Assembly (NCBI GenBank): GCA_964493205.1
Contig: CAZBMJ010000017.1
Location: 1-41,884 of the forward strand
Reading direction: 5' to 3'
Length of the DNA: 41,884 nucleotides
Source of the DNA: CAZBMJ01 sp964493205
Lineage (GTDB): Bacteria > Myxococcota > UBA727 > JABDBI01
The notes below the pieces were generated by a model. The model did no database searches and was not told where the DNA came from. It was given only the letters and a program-made list of their open reading frames with translations. Each line of letters starts with the position of its first letter. Position 1 is the first letter of the stretch. Both the position numbers and the translations under genes were made by a program. Of this stretch, positions 23,137 to 31,499 are shown piece after piece.

Positions 23137-24600
23137 ATGTATTTTTATGCATTTTTTATATTTATTCTGAATTTTTCTATGAAAAGCATAGCCGAAGTAC
23201 CATATCGTTTTGTCTGTAATGGTTATTTGGCTAATGGAATTCAGCGAAGCGATACTTGTGGCGTGTGTAATGATGAAACTGCTGCTCGTTGGGCAAATCC
23301 TAATGTGCCTGTGGTAGTTGACTCTTCAAAATTGCCTAGCAGCATTCCTCTTGATGATTGGTTAACTATTATTAATCAAAGCTTGCAAGAGTGGAGTAAT
23401 ATTGCAGGCTCTAGTTTTAATTTTATACCAATAAATTCAAAAAGCATGCGTATGTTTGGTGGTAACGATAAATTACATGAAATTTTTTGGATTATAGACG
23501 AGCAAGAATGGAGAAGAGTTGTTGGTAATGGCGAATTTGGTACGTTGGGCGCAACGCTACCTCGTTATATTTGTGGGGGTGAAGTAGGCAACAAAAGGGT
23601 CATTTTTGATTCTGACTTAGTACTCAACGGCCTTTCTTACGTTAATTGGCAAGTAGATTGCAGTATGAGCGAAGATTGTATTGCAGTCAAAGAAACCTTG
23701 GTTCATGAACTTGGCCATATGCTGGGTCTTGATCATCCTTGTAAATTTTGTACAAATTCTATTATGAGTGCTCAAGCAGGAAATGAACTTATTGCTCCTA
23801 CTAAAGATGATTATATGGGCCTTAGAACGCTTTATCCCAGTAACCATAAATCAAAAGGTCGTTTTGCATACCCTTGTCAAAGCCAAAGTGAGTGCGTTGA
23901 TGATTTTTTTTGTATGCATGATAAAGGGCAAAGCATTTGTACTTCTGCATGCTCAAAAGATGATGATTGTGAATATGGAGCATTTTGTGCCAAAGGTGAA
24001 AGTGATCTTTCTTATTGTGCTTTTGTAAGCAGTACTCAAATACCAGTAGCTCATATCCATGAAGATTGTTCAAAAATTGATTGTGCAAGTAATCTAGTTT
24101 GTGCAGGTGCTAATAACACGAATTATAACTGTTTTAAAACTTGCAAAGATAATAATGACTGCCAAAAAAATGCCAATTGCTTCAATATCGAACCTGAAAT
24201 TTCTATTTGTGTGGAAATAGCCAATATTTCAGAAGCCTGTAATGCTACTAAATTTTGCAAAGATGGCCTTGTTTGCTTATTTGATGAACATAAAAATGGT
24301 ACTTGTAGAGAAAAATGCTTTAATAATTTATGTGCTTCAAATCAAGAATGTAGAAATTTTGATGGCTTAAATTTATGTGTTCCAACTAATCAATATTCTG
24401 TAGGCACAGCGTTAAATAGTGATATGAATAGCAAAAAAAACTCTTTAAATACTTGGTCTTGTACTAGTGCTGATAAAACTTCTAATTGGGGCCAGTTAGA
24501 GATTTTTGCTTTATTGCTATTTTTGTTTTGCGTAAAGAAATATAGAAAATCAATTAGTAAAACCTCCGTTCGCGGTGAGTACAGCAAACGCTTCGCATAA
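23137..24600 (+). CDS. Secreted matrixin-type metalloprotease with Cys-rich repeats
   Basis: A 487-residue zinc protease. N-terminal signal peptide (1-19), then the catalytic domain to about 235 with the metzincin motif VHELGHMLGLDHP (His190, Glu191, His194, His200) and a Met-turn (NSIMSAQ, Met210). Residues 247-415 contain three or four Cys-rich modules (CQSQSECVDDFFC, CSKDDDCEYGAFC, CKDNNDCQKNANC, CATKFCKDGLVC-like) as in exported myxobacterial proteins. The end is a Cys followed by a hydrophobic segment and basic tail (WGQLEIFALLLFLFCVKKYRKS; given here as one membrane segment of about 16 residues), resembling MYXO-CTERM sorting tails. Likely surface-anchored or shed. Start has GGAG 7 nt upstream. 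Confidence 0.87.
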   Translation: MYFYAFFIFILNFSMKSIAEVPYRFVCNGYLANGIQRSDTCGVCNDETAARWANPNVPVVVDSSKLPSSIPLDDWLTIINQSLQEWSNIAGSSFNFIPINSKSMRMFGGNDKLHEIFWIIDEQEWRRVVGNGEFGTLGATLPRYICGGEVGNKRVIFDSDLVLNGLSYVNWQVDCSMSEDCIAVKETLVHELGHMLGLDHPCKFCTNSIMSAQAGNELIAPTKDDYMGLRTLYPSNHKSKGRFAYPCQSQSECVDDFFCMHDKGQSICTSACSKDDDCEYGAFCAKGESDLSYCAFVSSTQIPVAHIHEDCSKIDCASNLVCAGANNTNYNCFKTCKDNNDCQKNANCFNIEPEISICVEIANISEACNATKFCKDGLVCLFDEHKNGTCREKCFNNLCASNQECRNFDGLNLCVPTNQYSVGTALNSDMNSKKNSLNTWSCTSADKTSNWGQLEIFALLLFLFCVKKYRKSISKTSVRGEYSKRFA

Positions 24601-24719
24601 CATATCAAAAAAGAACGGGGGCTTCAAAATAAATTATTTTTCATGCGTAGGCCCTGATATTCCCTATTGTCATTATGGTCATTTAGCTTATTTTCGCTCC
24701 CAAATAAGGAGCTTTTAGC

Positions 24720-25988
24720 ATGAATAACCTTTTAATTTTGTTGATCTTATTATGTAGCTTTTCCATCCGCTCTTGGGCTGGTAGTTTTACTGAACCTGTG
24801 CCGTTTAAATATCCTATAGATCTTAAATTATTTTCAGAAGAAATAAACTCGAAAGAATCTAGTGTTGCACTTATTTCAGGTGGAGGCCCTGCAGGATTAC
24901 TTGCAGCACATGCTATTTATTATACCAAAAAATATACACATATAATTATTATGGAAAAACGTTCTGAATTTTCTCGTTCCAATACTCTGAGCTCTAGAAC
25001 AGAAGTCCTCGCTCGCCTTGAGGATTTAAACTTGCTTGAAGAGTTTAAAAAGATTGCTATTTTTTCTCCCACTTCTAAATTTGATGTATTAAAAGCCGAT
25101 GTTGCCGATAATAGTATGTTATTCGAATTTTCGAAAGATACTTTAGACCTAGACTTTTCAAAGCCCTTAACAGAGGTTTTGGCTGGGGATGGTTGCCCAC
25201 ATTATGGGGTTGAAATAGCCAAATTGCAAAAAATGTTGGCAGATGAGGCTATTAAATTACCAAATGTATATTTAATCCATGGTTCTATGGATGTTGTAGT
25301 TGAGAATAACGATGCTAATTCAGCAAAGCTTATGATTAATGAAAAAGAAATATTTATAGAAAAACCGCAAATTATAATTATTGCCGAAGGCGTGCATAGC
25401 GTTAATCGAGAGAAAATAGGAATAAAGTTTATGCCTGTACCAGAAATGGTTAATGAGATTTGGGATACTGGTGCTATTTCTTTGTCAGGCGATCTAGCAG
25501 GTTACATAGGCCTCCTTATTGATGATACTATAGGAGTTCGTGGTTTTCTTATCACTAGGCCAACAAGAAGTGATGCCTTTATATATTCGCTAGTGTCAGC
25601 AAAAACACCTCTTCCCACAGAGGAATTAGGTTTAAAAACCACTGCTTTTGAGCTTTTAAATGGTGCTCAAGAAGTTTTGAAAATTGCGATGCCTAATAAC
25701 CCTGCAGATTTACAGATTATTGAGGGCCTTTCATCTCATTTTGAGATTATCTTTGCTCAAGCAGAAAAATCTTATAGTAGTACAAACACTATTATTATTG
25801 GTGATGCTCATCGTTGTGGCAGCCCAGCTGAAGGATTGGGTTTTTCCCTTGTAGCATCAGTGGAAAATGTAGCTGTGCAAGAAATTGCGGTGCAATTATT
25901 TGAAAAACATAACAAAATAGCTTTGGATAAGTTTGACGATAGAATGAATGAGATCGCCAAATTCTGGCATTTTAGTGGCAAAATTTAG
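24720..25988 (+). CDS. Exported FAD-dependent monooxygenase, MICAL-like motif
   Basis: A 422-residue flavoprotein. Residues 1-20 are a likely signal peptide (ends SWAG), unusual for this family. The FAD-binding GGGPAG lies at 54-59, and a second motif, GDAHRCGSPAEGLGFSL near 361, matches the GD...P..G.G signature of group A hydroxylases. Between them MEKRSEFSRSNTL near 78-90 resembles the EKR.FSRxNxL segment of MICAL flavin monooxygenases, which oxidise actin methionines; this is a family-level similarity by eye only. Strong ribosome binding site (AAGGAG, 8 nt). The target is unknown. A cytoplasmic enzyme with a hydrophobic start is possible. Confidence 0.65.
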   Translation: MNNLLILLILLCSFSIRSWAGSFTEPVPFKYPIDLKLFSEEINSKESSVALISGGGPAGLLAAHAIYYTKKYTHIIIMEKRSEFSRSNTLSSRTEVLARLEDLNLLEEFKKIAIFSPTSKFDVLKADVADNSMLFEFSKDTLDLDFSKPLTEVLAGDGCPHYGVEIAKLQKMLADEAIKLPNVYLIHGSMDVVVENNDANSAKLMINEKEIFIEKPQIIIIAEGVHSVNREKIGIKFMPVPEMVNEIWDTGAISLSGDLAGYIGLLIDDTIGVRGFLITRPTRSDAFIYSLVSAKTPLPTEELGLKTTAFELLNGAQEVLKIAMPNNPADLQIIEGLSSHFEIIFAQAEKSYSSTNTIIIGDAHRCGSPAEGLGFSLVASVENVAVQEIAVQLFEKHNKIALDKFDDRMNEIAKFWHFSGKI

Positions 25989-26068
25989 CCAAATTAAAGC
26001 TTTCCTCTCTTTTCTTTGTCTTTTTTTTGTATAAATAGAAAGCCTATCGTTAAAAAAGTGAAGAGTGT

Positions 26069-27430
26069 ATGACAAATACAAATATAGAAGAAGAAGTTAT
26101 AGATATTTCTAAAGTAAGCATTCCTAAAGAAAGAATAGACTTAAATGCCATGTGGGTAGTAAGACGTCTTAGAGCTAAAGGATATGAAGCTTATTTGACT
26201 GGCGGCTGTGTTAGAGATTTATTATTAGGAAAGCAGCCCAAAGATTTTGATGTGGCAACTTCAGCAAAACCAGAAGAAGTTAAAGCTATATTTGGCAATT
26301 GCCGTCTTATTGGCCGTAGATTTTTGCTCGCTCATGTGGTTTTTCCTGGTGGTAAAATTATTGAAACAGCCACTTTTAGAGCCAAGCCTGTAGAAGAAGT
26401 AAATCCTGAAGAAGAAAACGAAGATTTACTCGTTGTTCAAGATAACGTTTTTGGAACAGTAAAAGAAGATGCTTTTAGAAGAGATCTTACTATTAACGGG
26501 TTATTCTATGACCCAATAGAAGAACAAGTTATAGATTACGTAGGTGGTCTAGAAGATTTACAAAAAGGATTAATAAGAACTATTGGCGATCCTGATATTA
26601 GGTTGCAAGAAGATCCTGCAAGAATTATAAGGGCTATTAGGTTTGCTAATACCTTAGGTTTTGTAATTGAAGAGAAAACTTTTCTAGCTATGTGTAAGTA
26701 TAGTAAAGAGCTTCTACGCTGTGCTCCTGCAAGATTGCAAGAAGAAATAGTTAGGCTTCTTTTAAGCAAAAAATCCAAAGAAAATTTTGCTTTAGCATTA
26801 GATGTGGGCGCTTTACATGTATTGATGCCAGAGCTGTTAGAAGGTTTATGTGAAAAAGCTCATGGTTTAGAGAGCGATGAACAAATAAGCATAGAACAAG
26901 TAAAGCAAAGTGAGGCATTTGTTCAATGGCAAAATATGCTTGGAGTGCTTGATAGCGTTGCAGCTAAAGATTGTTTAGTATTTTCATCGGTAGCATTTAC
27001 TTGTTTGCTTTTGCCTGCCTATGAGATTTTAGAAAAATCTTCTCAAAATGAACGCAATTGGATAGACCGCTTATGTGTTTCATGGGCAGAAAGAATTAGA
27101 TTAACCAGACGCGACCAAGATGTTATAAGAGTATTGCTAACTTCTATTTCTTTGTTTTCGCCAGAAAAAACTCATAGTTCTTCAGCGAAATACCTTTTGA
27201 GAAAAATGTGGTTTAGAGAAGGTTTATTGGTTTTTACTATTTATTTAGAATCCAAAAAACAAGCATTATCTCCAGTGTTAGTTTGGAAAAAGCTGGCCGC
27301 CGACGCTAATATTGCTTATAAACAAGAAAAGCTTGGTGCAAATCAAATAGGTGAAAGATTTCGTAAAACTAAAAAGCCTACCATGATGAATAGAAAACGT
27401 TTTTTTAATTCTAAATTTAAAAATGCCTAA
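26069..27430 (+). CDS. pcnB: Poly(A) polymerase
   Basis: Adds 3' poly(A) to RNA and promotes decay. The 453-residue class II nucleotidyltransferase has YLTGGCVRDLLLGKQPKDFDVAT near 40-62 (GG and DxD catalytic motif), GRRFLLAHVVF, RRDLTINGLFYDP and EDPARIIRAIRFA, followed by the helical neck region. The C-terminal basic tail (RFRKTKKPTMMNRKRFF) matches PcnB rather than the CCA-adding enzyme, although the two are hard to tell apart; a CCA enzyme elsewhere in the genome would settle it. It overlaps the next gene by 8 nt. Confidence 0.85.
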   Translation: MTNTNIEEEVIDISKVSIPKERIDLNAMWVVRRLRAKGYEAYLTGGCVRDLLLGKQPKDFDVATSAKPEEVKAIFGNCRLIGRRFLLAHVVFPGGKIIETATFRAKPVEEVNPEEENEDLLVVQDNVFGTVKEDAFRRDLTINGLFYDPIEEQVIDYVGGLEDLQKGLIRTIGDPDIRLQEDPARIIRAIRFANTLGFVIEEKTFLAMCKYSKELLRCAPARLQEEIVRLLLSKKSKENFALALDVGALHVLMPELLEGLCEKAHGLESDEQISIEQVKQSEAFVQWQNMLGVLDSVAAKDCLVFSSVAFTCLLLPAYEILEKSSQNERNWIDRLCVSWAERIRLTRRDQDVIRVLLTSISLFSPEKTHSSSAKYLLRKMWFREGLLVFTIYLESKKQALSPVLVWKKLAADANIAYKQEKLGANQIGERFRKTKKPTMMNRKRFFNSKFKNA

Positions 27431-27986
27431 TAAACTTTATCAATGCTTTCTTCTAGATGAAGAATCGAAAGTTCAAAGTTTCTTGGTGCCAAATAGTACT
27501 GCTTTTGAAAGCGCTTTTGGCCCCTTAGAATTTAATTTTCATCCTTATAAAGTGCTAGCTCTTTTTGATAAAAAATATGAACTCAAAGAGTTAGCTCCTA
27601 ATTTAATAAAATTATCTTTGAATATTTTAATCGTAGACGAAGAACTAAAAAAACCATTTTTACTAGACATAACAGCTTCTCATGCCTTATTAATGCTGAG
27701 CGAATTTATTAAAGATATCTATGTTTGCTTTGAAAAGGCTAAGTGGGGTTTAACTAAAGTTACTCCCAATCAAACTACTGCCTACTTAGATTTTAGTCTA
27801 GAAATTTCTAATATAACCTCTGTGTCAGCTTTAATAGGCCAGGCACTTATTATAGGTGGTTTGCTTGAGTCTTTGCTTTGTGCAAGAGGTTTAATGATTA
27901 AAAACCTTATCTTAGAGCCTAATTCCAATATAGATCAAGTTTTATTATCAACTTTAACGAATTGTTTATGGTTGAGAGCTCAGTAA
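27423..27986 (+). CDS. Unknown protein coupled to pcnB
   Basis: A 187-residue protein that starts within the last 8 bases of pcnB, so it is translated by coupling. In many proteobacteria folK occupies this place, but no pyrophosphokinase motif is present. Visible features are a mixed alpha/beta sequence with a Leu/Ala-rich segment (SVSALIGQALIIGGLLESLLCA) and no signal peptide. I do not recognise the family. A clear start codon, good coding character and tight coupling show it is real. Confidence 0.6.
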   Translation: MPNKLYQCFLLDEESKVQSFLVPNSTAFESAFGPLEFNFHPYKVLALFDKKYELKELAPNLIKLSLNILIVDEELKKPFLLDITASHALLMLSEFIKDIYVCFEKAKWGLTKVTPNQTTAYLDFSLEISNITSVSALIGQALIIGGLLESLLCARGLMIKNLILEPNSNIDQVLLSTLTNCLWLRAQ

Positions 27987-28031
27987 ATTTAATTAATTTA
28001 AAATAAAATCACTTAAACTAATCACTTAATA

Positions 28032-28085
28032 ATTAGCCAAAGAAAAGCTTACCCCTTTTTTTAAGTTGATCGATCTTTGGCTAAT
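28032..28085. terminator. Possible terminator or regulatory inverted repeat
   Basis: A perfect 12-bp inverted repeat (ATTAGCCAAAGA and its complement) with a 30-nt centre, 46 bases after the end of the pcnB unit. The T content after the right arm is modest, so termination is plausible but not certain. The rest of 27987-28281 is AT-rich without an open frame. Confidence 0.4.
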
Positions 28086-28281
28086 TTCTATTATGCTGTG
28101 TCAGCCATTTTTGCTAAACTAAATATAAATAATTACACCAAAAATATCTTTTGAATAATAGATTAATTAATGTCTAATATTTTTATGGAGGCAAAAGTAT
28201 ATTAAAAAAATATAATATTTAATTTATTTTTATAGAAAAATAAATTTTTTTTTGGCACTTAGAAGTTTTAGGGGGAAAAAC

Positions 28282-28914
28282 ATGAGAAGCCATCTGTCAG
28301 ATAGTTGCAAGCTTGCAAAAAAATTAGAAGAAGATAATTTAATTTCGCTTTCCATAGCAGGGGACCAAATAGCGTTTTCTAAACTTTATAAACGTTATTA
28401 TGGTACTATCCATTCATTTTGTCACCGGCTATTAAGAGGTAAATTTGATGTTGAAGATGCTGTTCAACATGTTTTTTTGGAAGCTTGGAGATCTTTAAAA
28501 AGATTTGAAGGTAGATCACTATTTTCAACCTGGCTTACAAAAATAGCTATACATACCTGTTTAAGCTATCATCGCAGCAATAAAAAAGTTTCTTTAAGCG
28601 TATCACTAGAGTCAGGTGTTACTAAATACCAAATATTAAACGAATCTTTGTGGAACAATACGATTAATAGCCCATTAGATGAAGCGATATCTAGGGAAAA
28701 ATGTGTTTTAGTGGGTAAGCTTTTAACTAAAATGGGAAGTAAAAAAAAGATTGTTTTTATGCTTTCTGATATGCAAGGCATGACCGCCCCTGAAATATCA
28801 GCTATTTTAAAGATTCCTGATGCCACAGTTAGGACAAGACTTTTTCATGCACGCAAAGAATTTATGGCTACCGTAGAAAAAAACAAGGTTTATAAAGAGA
28901 TACTTTGTAACTAA
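28282..28914 (+). CDS. ECF-type RNA polymerase sigma factor
   Basis: A 210-residue alternative sigma factor. Region 2 is visible (AFSKLYKRYYGTIHSFCHRLLRGKFDVEDAVQHVFLEAWRSL, with DVEDAVQ the core-binding part) and region 4 at the end (MTAPEISAILKIPDATVRTRLFHARKEF). No anti-sigma gene is adjacent, unlike typical ECF operons. ATG at 28282 is preceded by AGGGGG, a strong ribosome binding site; the in-frame TTG at 28252 is rejected. It is followed by a gene-free 269 bp that contains repeat copy 3. Confidence 0.87.
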   Translation: MRSHLSDSCKLAKKLEEDNLISLSIAGDQIAFSKLYKRYYGTIHSFCHRLLRGKFDVEDAVQHVFLEAWRSLKRFEGRSLFSTWLTKIAIHTCLSYHRSNKKVSLSVSLESGVTKYQILNESLWNNTINSPLDEAISREKCVLVGKLLTKMGSKKKIVFMLSDMQGMTAPEISAILKIPDATVRTRLFHARKEFMATVEKNKVYKEILCN

Positions 28915-29021
28915 AGTTTGTTTTTATCCATTGGCAAATGAGTTTCGTTTATTTATAAAATTTATTTATTTTAACGTGAGTTCGATGTAAAAAAAAGCCT
29001 CTAGGTTCGAATTATGTTTTC

Positions 29022-29121
29022 AGTTGCTCTCTACGTGCCACGCCTTGTGCGAGGCATCCAGAAAATTAATTTTTTACAATGGTACGAATTAGTTTTCTGG
29101 ATCCCGTGAACAAGTCACGGG
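29022..29121 (-). repeat. Dispersed palindromic repeat, copy 3
   Basis: About 100 bp matching 21-119 in reverse orientation. Its right end holds the hairpin CCCGTGA-ACAAG-TCACGGG (29103-29121). Compared with the other copies, the outer stem base pairs change together, keeping the fold. It lies between the ECF sigma gene and the deoxyhypusine-synthase-like gene. Confidence 0.8.
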
Positions 29122-29183
29122 ACGTACGAATCAGCTAAATATTTACATGGAACTCACATTATTTTATTGGAGACTTTAAGTTA

Positions 29184-30173
29184 ATGGATAAAAATACACA
29201 ATTTTCGAATGTAAAAGATTTTATAAAACATAATTTTCGTCATTTTAATGCTGCTAGTGTTGTAGATGCAGCAGAAGAATATGCCAATCAGCTCAAAATA
29301 GGTAACAAAATGCTTATTACTTTAGCTGGTGCTATGAGTACTGCTGAGTTAGGTATATCTTTAGCTGAAATGATTCGAAATGATAAAGTGCATGCTATTT
29401 GTTGTACGGGAGCAAATCTTGAAGAAGATATCTTTAATTTAGTAGCTCACAACGAATATAGACGCATAAAAGATTGGCGTGCGTTAAGTGCGGCCGACGA
29501 AGAAGAACTTTTAAGCAAAAATCTTAATAGGGTAACAGATACCTGTATACCTGAAGAAGAGGCTATGCGTAAAATAGAAAGTCCCATGATCCATATGTGG
29601 CAAGATGCTGATAGAGCAGCTAGACGCTATTTTCCTTATGAATATTTTTATCAATTATTGAAATCAGGCAAAATAGATAATTATTTTCAAATAGATCCAA
29701 AAAATTCCTGGGTATTAGCAGCCATGGAAAAAAACTTACCAATTTTTACTCCAGGGTATGAAGACTCTACGCTGGGTAACATGTTTGTATCAAACGTTAT
29801 AAAAGGTAAAATTTCTAATATTAACATTATTAAAAGTGGCTTAGAGCAAATGGAGTTTTTAATTAATTGGTATCAGGCCAATACTAAAAATTGCCAAATA
29901 GGCTTTTTTCAAATAGGTGGAGGCATTGCAGGTGACTTTCCTATTTGTGTGGTGCCATTAATAGAGCAAGATTTAGAGCAATCGGATGTTAAAAAATGGG
30001 GTTATTTTTGCCAAATAGGCGATAGCACCACATCTTTTGGTTCTTATTCGGGGGCTGTGCCTAACGAAAAAATTACCTGGGGTAAACTTGAAGCTCAAAC
30101 ACCTAAGTTTATGATAGAATCAGACGCCACTATTGTAGCGCCTTTAATATTTGCTTATGTCTTAGCTTCGTAG
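29184..30173 (+). CDS. Deoxyhypusine-synthase-like protein
   Basis: A 329-residue NAD-dependent enzyme of the deoxyhypusine synthase fold. The lysine that forms the covalent intermediate in eukaryotes is present (TWGKLEA, Lys301), as are the NAD-binding GAMSTAELG and CTGANLEED segments. The eukaryotic GGG..HH motif with the catalytic His is replaced by GGGIAGDFPICVVPL, which marks the bacterial branch. Bacteria lack eIF5A, so the real product is uncertain; a spermidine-derived product such as homospermidine or an unknown modification is possible. Full length, with a weak ribosome binding site (GGAG 12 nt upstream). Confidence 0.88.
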   Translation: MDKNTQFSNVKDFIKHNFRHFNAASVVDAAEEYANQLKIGNKMLITLAGAMSTAELGISLAEMIRNDKVHAICCTGANLEEDIFNLVAHNEYRRIKDWRALSAADEEELLSKNLNRVTDTCIPEEEAMRKIESPMIHMWQDADRAARRYFPYEYFYQLLKSGKIDNYFQIDPKNSWVLAAMEKNLPIFTPGYEDSTLGNMFVSNVIKGKISNINIIKSGLEQMEFLINWYQANTKNCQIGFFQIGGGIAGDFPICVVPLIEQDLEQSDVKKWGYFCQIGDSTTSFGSYSGAVPNEKITWGKLEAQTPKFMIESDATIVAPLIFAYVLAS

Positions 30174-30182
30174 CAAAAGAGT

Positions 30183-31322
30183 TTATTTTATTGCATTTAC
30201 CGCACTATAAAAAGCTGTTGTTGATGGGTCAGCAACAGCATCATTAACTAAAGTTTCTCTATCCCCAAATGAGGTAGCTGCTATATCATAGGTACGATCA
30301 TTAAAATTTGGGTCTGGAATAGCTATAAAATAAACATTGATAATTACGCCATCTTTTTCAATTCTGGCTTTCCCATTATTAAAATTAAGTTTTTTTGCAT
30401 ATGCACCTGGGCCGCTACCGTTATCAAAAACTACAATTTGGTGTTCCTTAGCATTATTTGGTCTGATTTTTTTTAGATAATCAATTGCTAAACCTAAAGG
30501 GTGGTTAGCACTTACTGCAACAATTCCATCATCTAATATTTGGCTTACATGTGCGCCATCGATTACATGATATTGCTTATTATCAGGCATGAGAGCATCA
30601 GGAACTATTTGAAATAATCCACCTTTTTCATTAAGAATTGCTCCAGGTTGAAAATTGGAACTGTTGATTATTGCGGTAGTTACAGTAGTTGTATTAGTAG
30701 CCCGCAAGCTGTCTTTTGGAATTACCAAACTTTGATGAGCATAATAAACTGGTTTTTTACTAGAAAATTCAGCGGCTATTATCACAAGTTTTTTAGTATC
30801 AGCATTTCCAAACTGTTCTGTATGAAGATTGAAGCTATTAAGTTGCTCTTCAAACAAACCTCTTCTTGTTTTGTTTTTGGGTGGAATTAGTGCGTTATCC
30901 TCTTTTACATCTTTATCAACTTGTTCAGTATTTTTAAGTTTCTTGATTATTGGCGCAACTAGATCAAAAGAATTATTAACAGTAGTTTTAAAAGCAGTTA
31001 AAGCACCAGCTTCATCATCTTTATGAGAAACCATAAGCATAGAAGCTACGATGCTTCCACCTGAAAGACCCCAAGCTTGGTCAAAAGAAGTATAAACACC
31101 TTTCCCAGTGTCATCAGCGAATAGTTTAGCCAAATATAAAGAAGTATAGGCATTTACACCGCCACCTGGGAATACAGCAAGCTTTAGCGCTGGGCCATCA
31201 ACAATAGGAAGGTCATTTTTTTTGCGTTTTTTTGGTATTAGATCAAGGTCATCGCAGGCAGCATTTATCAACGTTAGTGTTAAAAGTGTGTAAATTAATA
31301 GACTTACCCAGTTTTTCTTCAT
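30183..31322 (-). CDS. Secreted patatin-like phospholipase
   Basis: A 379-residue lipid acyl hydrolase with a signal peptide (1-22). The oxyanion loop PGGGVNAY near 52-59, the nucleophile elbow GLSGG with Ser87, and the catalytic Asp in VIDGAHV near 255 form the Ser-Asp dyad of patatins. Export makes a cytosolic lipid-recycling role unlikely; secreted patatins in intracellular bacteria often attack host membranes, but that is inference here. Convergent with the deoxyhypusine-synthase-like gene, whose stop is 9 nt away. Confidence 0.88.
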   Translation of the reverse strand: MKKNWVSLLIYTLLTLTLINAACDDLDLIPKKRKKNDLPIVDGPALKLAVFPGGGVNAYTSLYLAKLFADDTGKGVYTSFDQAWGLSGGSIVASMLMVSHKDDEAGALTAFKTTVNNSFDLVAPIIKKLKNTEQVDKDVKEDNALIPPKNKTRRGLFEEQLNSFNLHTEQFGNADTKKLVIIAAEFSSKKPVYYAHQSLVIPKDSLRATNTTTVTTAIINSSNFQPGAILNEKGGLFQIVPDALMPDNKQYHVIDGAHVSQILDDGIVAVSANHPLGLAIDYLKKIRPNNAKEHQIVVFDNGSGPGAYAKKLNFNNGKARIEKDGVIINVYFIAIPDPNFNDRTYDIAATSFGDRETLVNDAVADPSTTAFYSAVNAIK

Positions 31323-31463
31323 GATATTATATCCTAATAATTTTAATCAGACTATTTATTACAATTAAGCATAATAAAAGCAACATATAAATAATACATT
31401 AAAATAATTCAATATCTTGGATTAATTGTCAATAGAGTTTAGCTTGTTTTTTATAATAAAAAA

Positions 31464-31478
31464 GGCCCCAATGAGGCC
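31464..31478 (-). terminator. Intrinsic terminator
   Basis: Six-pair G+C-rich hairpin (GGCCTC, loop ATT, GGGGCC on the minus strand) followed by TTTTTTATT, 22 bases after the stop codon of the gene at 31500-32102. Confidence 0.8.
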
Positions 31479-31499
31479 CAAAATTTAACTAGATATTCT

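Noticed and set aside
23617..24088. Several short frames on both strands inside the matrixin gene
   Set aside because: Low-complexity shadows of the Cys-rich region, no start signals.
24560..24620. Possible terminator formed by CTCCGTTC and GAACGGGG after the matrixin gene
   Set aside because: The loop is about 45 nt and no T-run follows.
29004..29012. GGTTCGAAT resembling a tRNA T-loop
   Set aside because: No acceptor or anticodon stems can be drawn around it.
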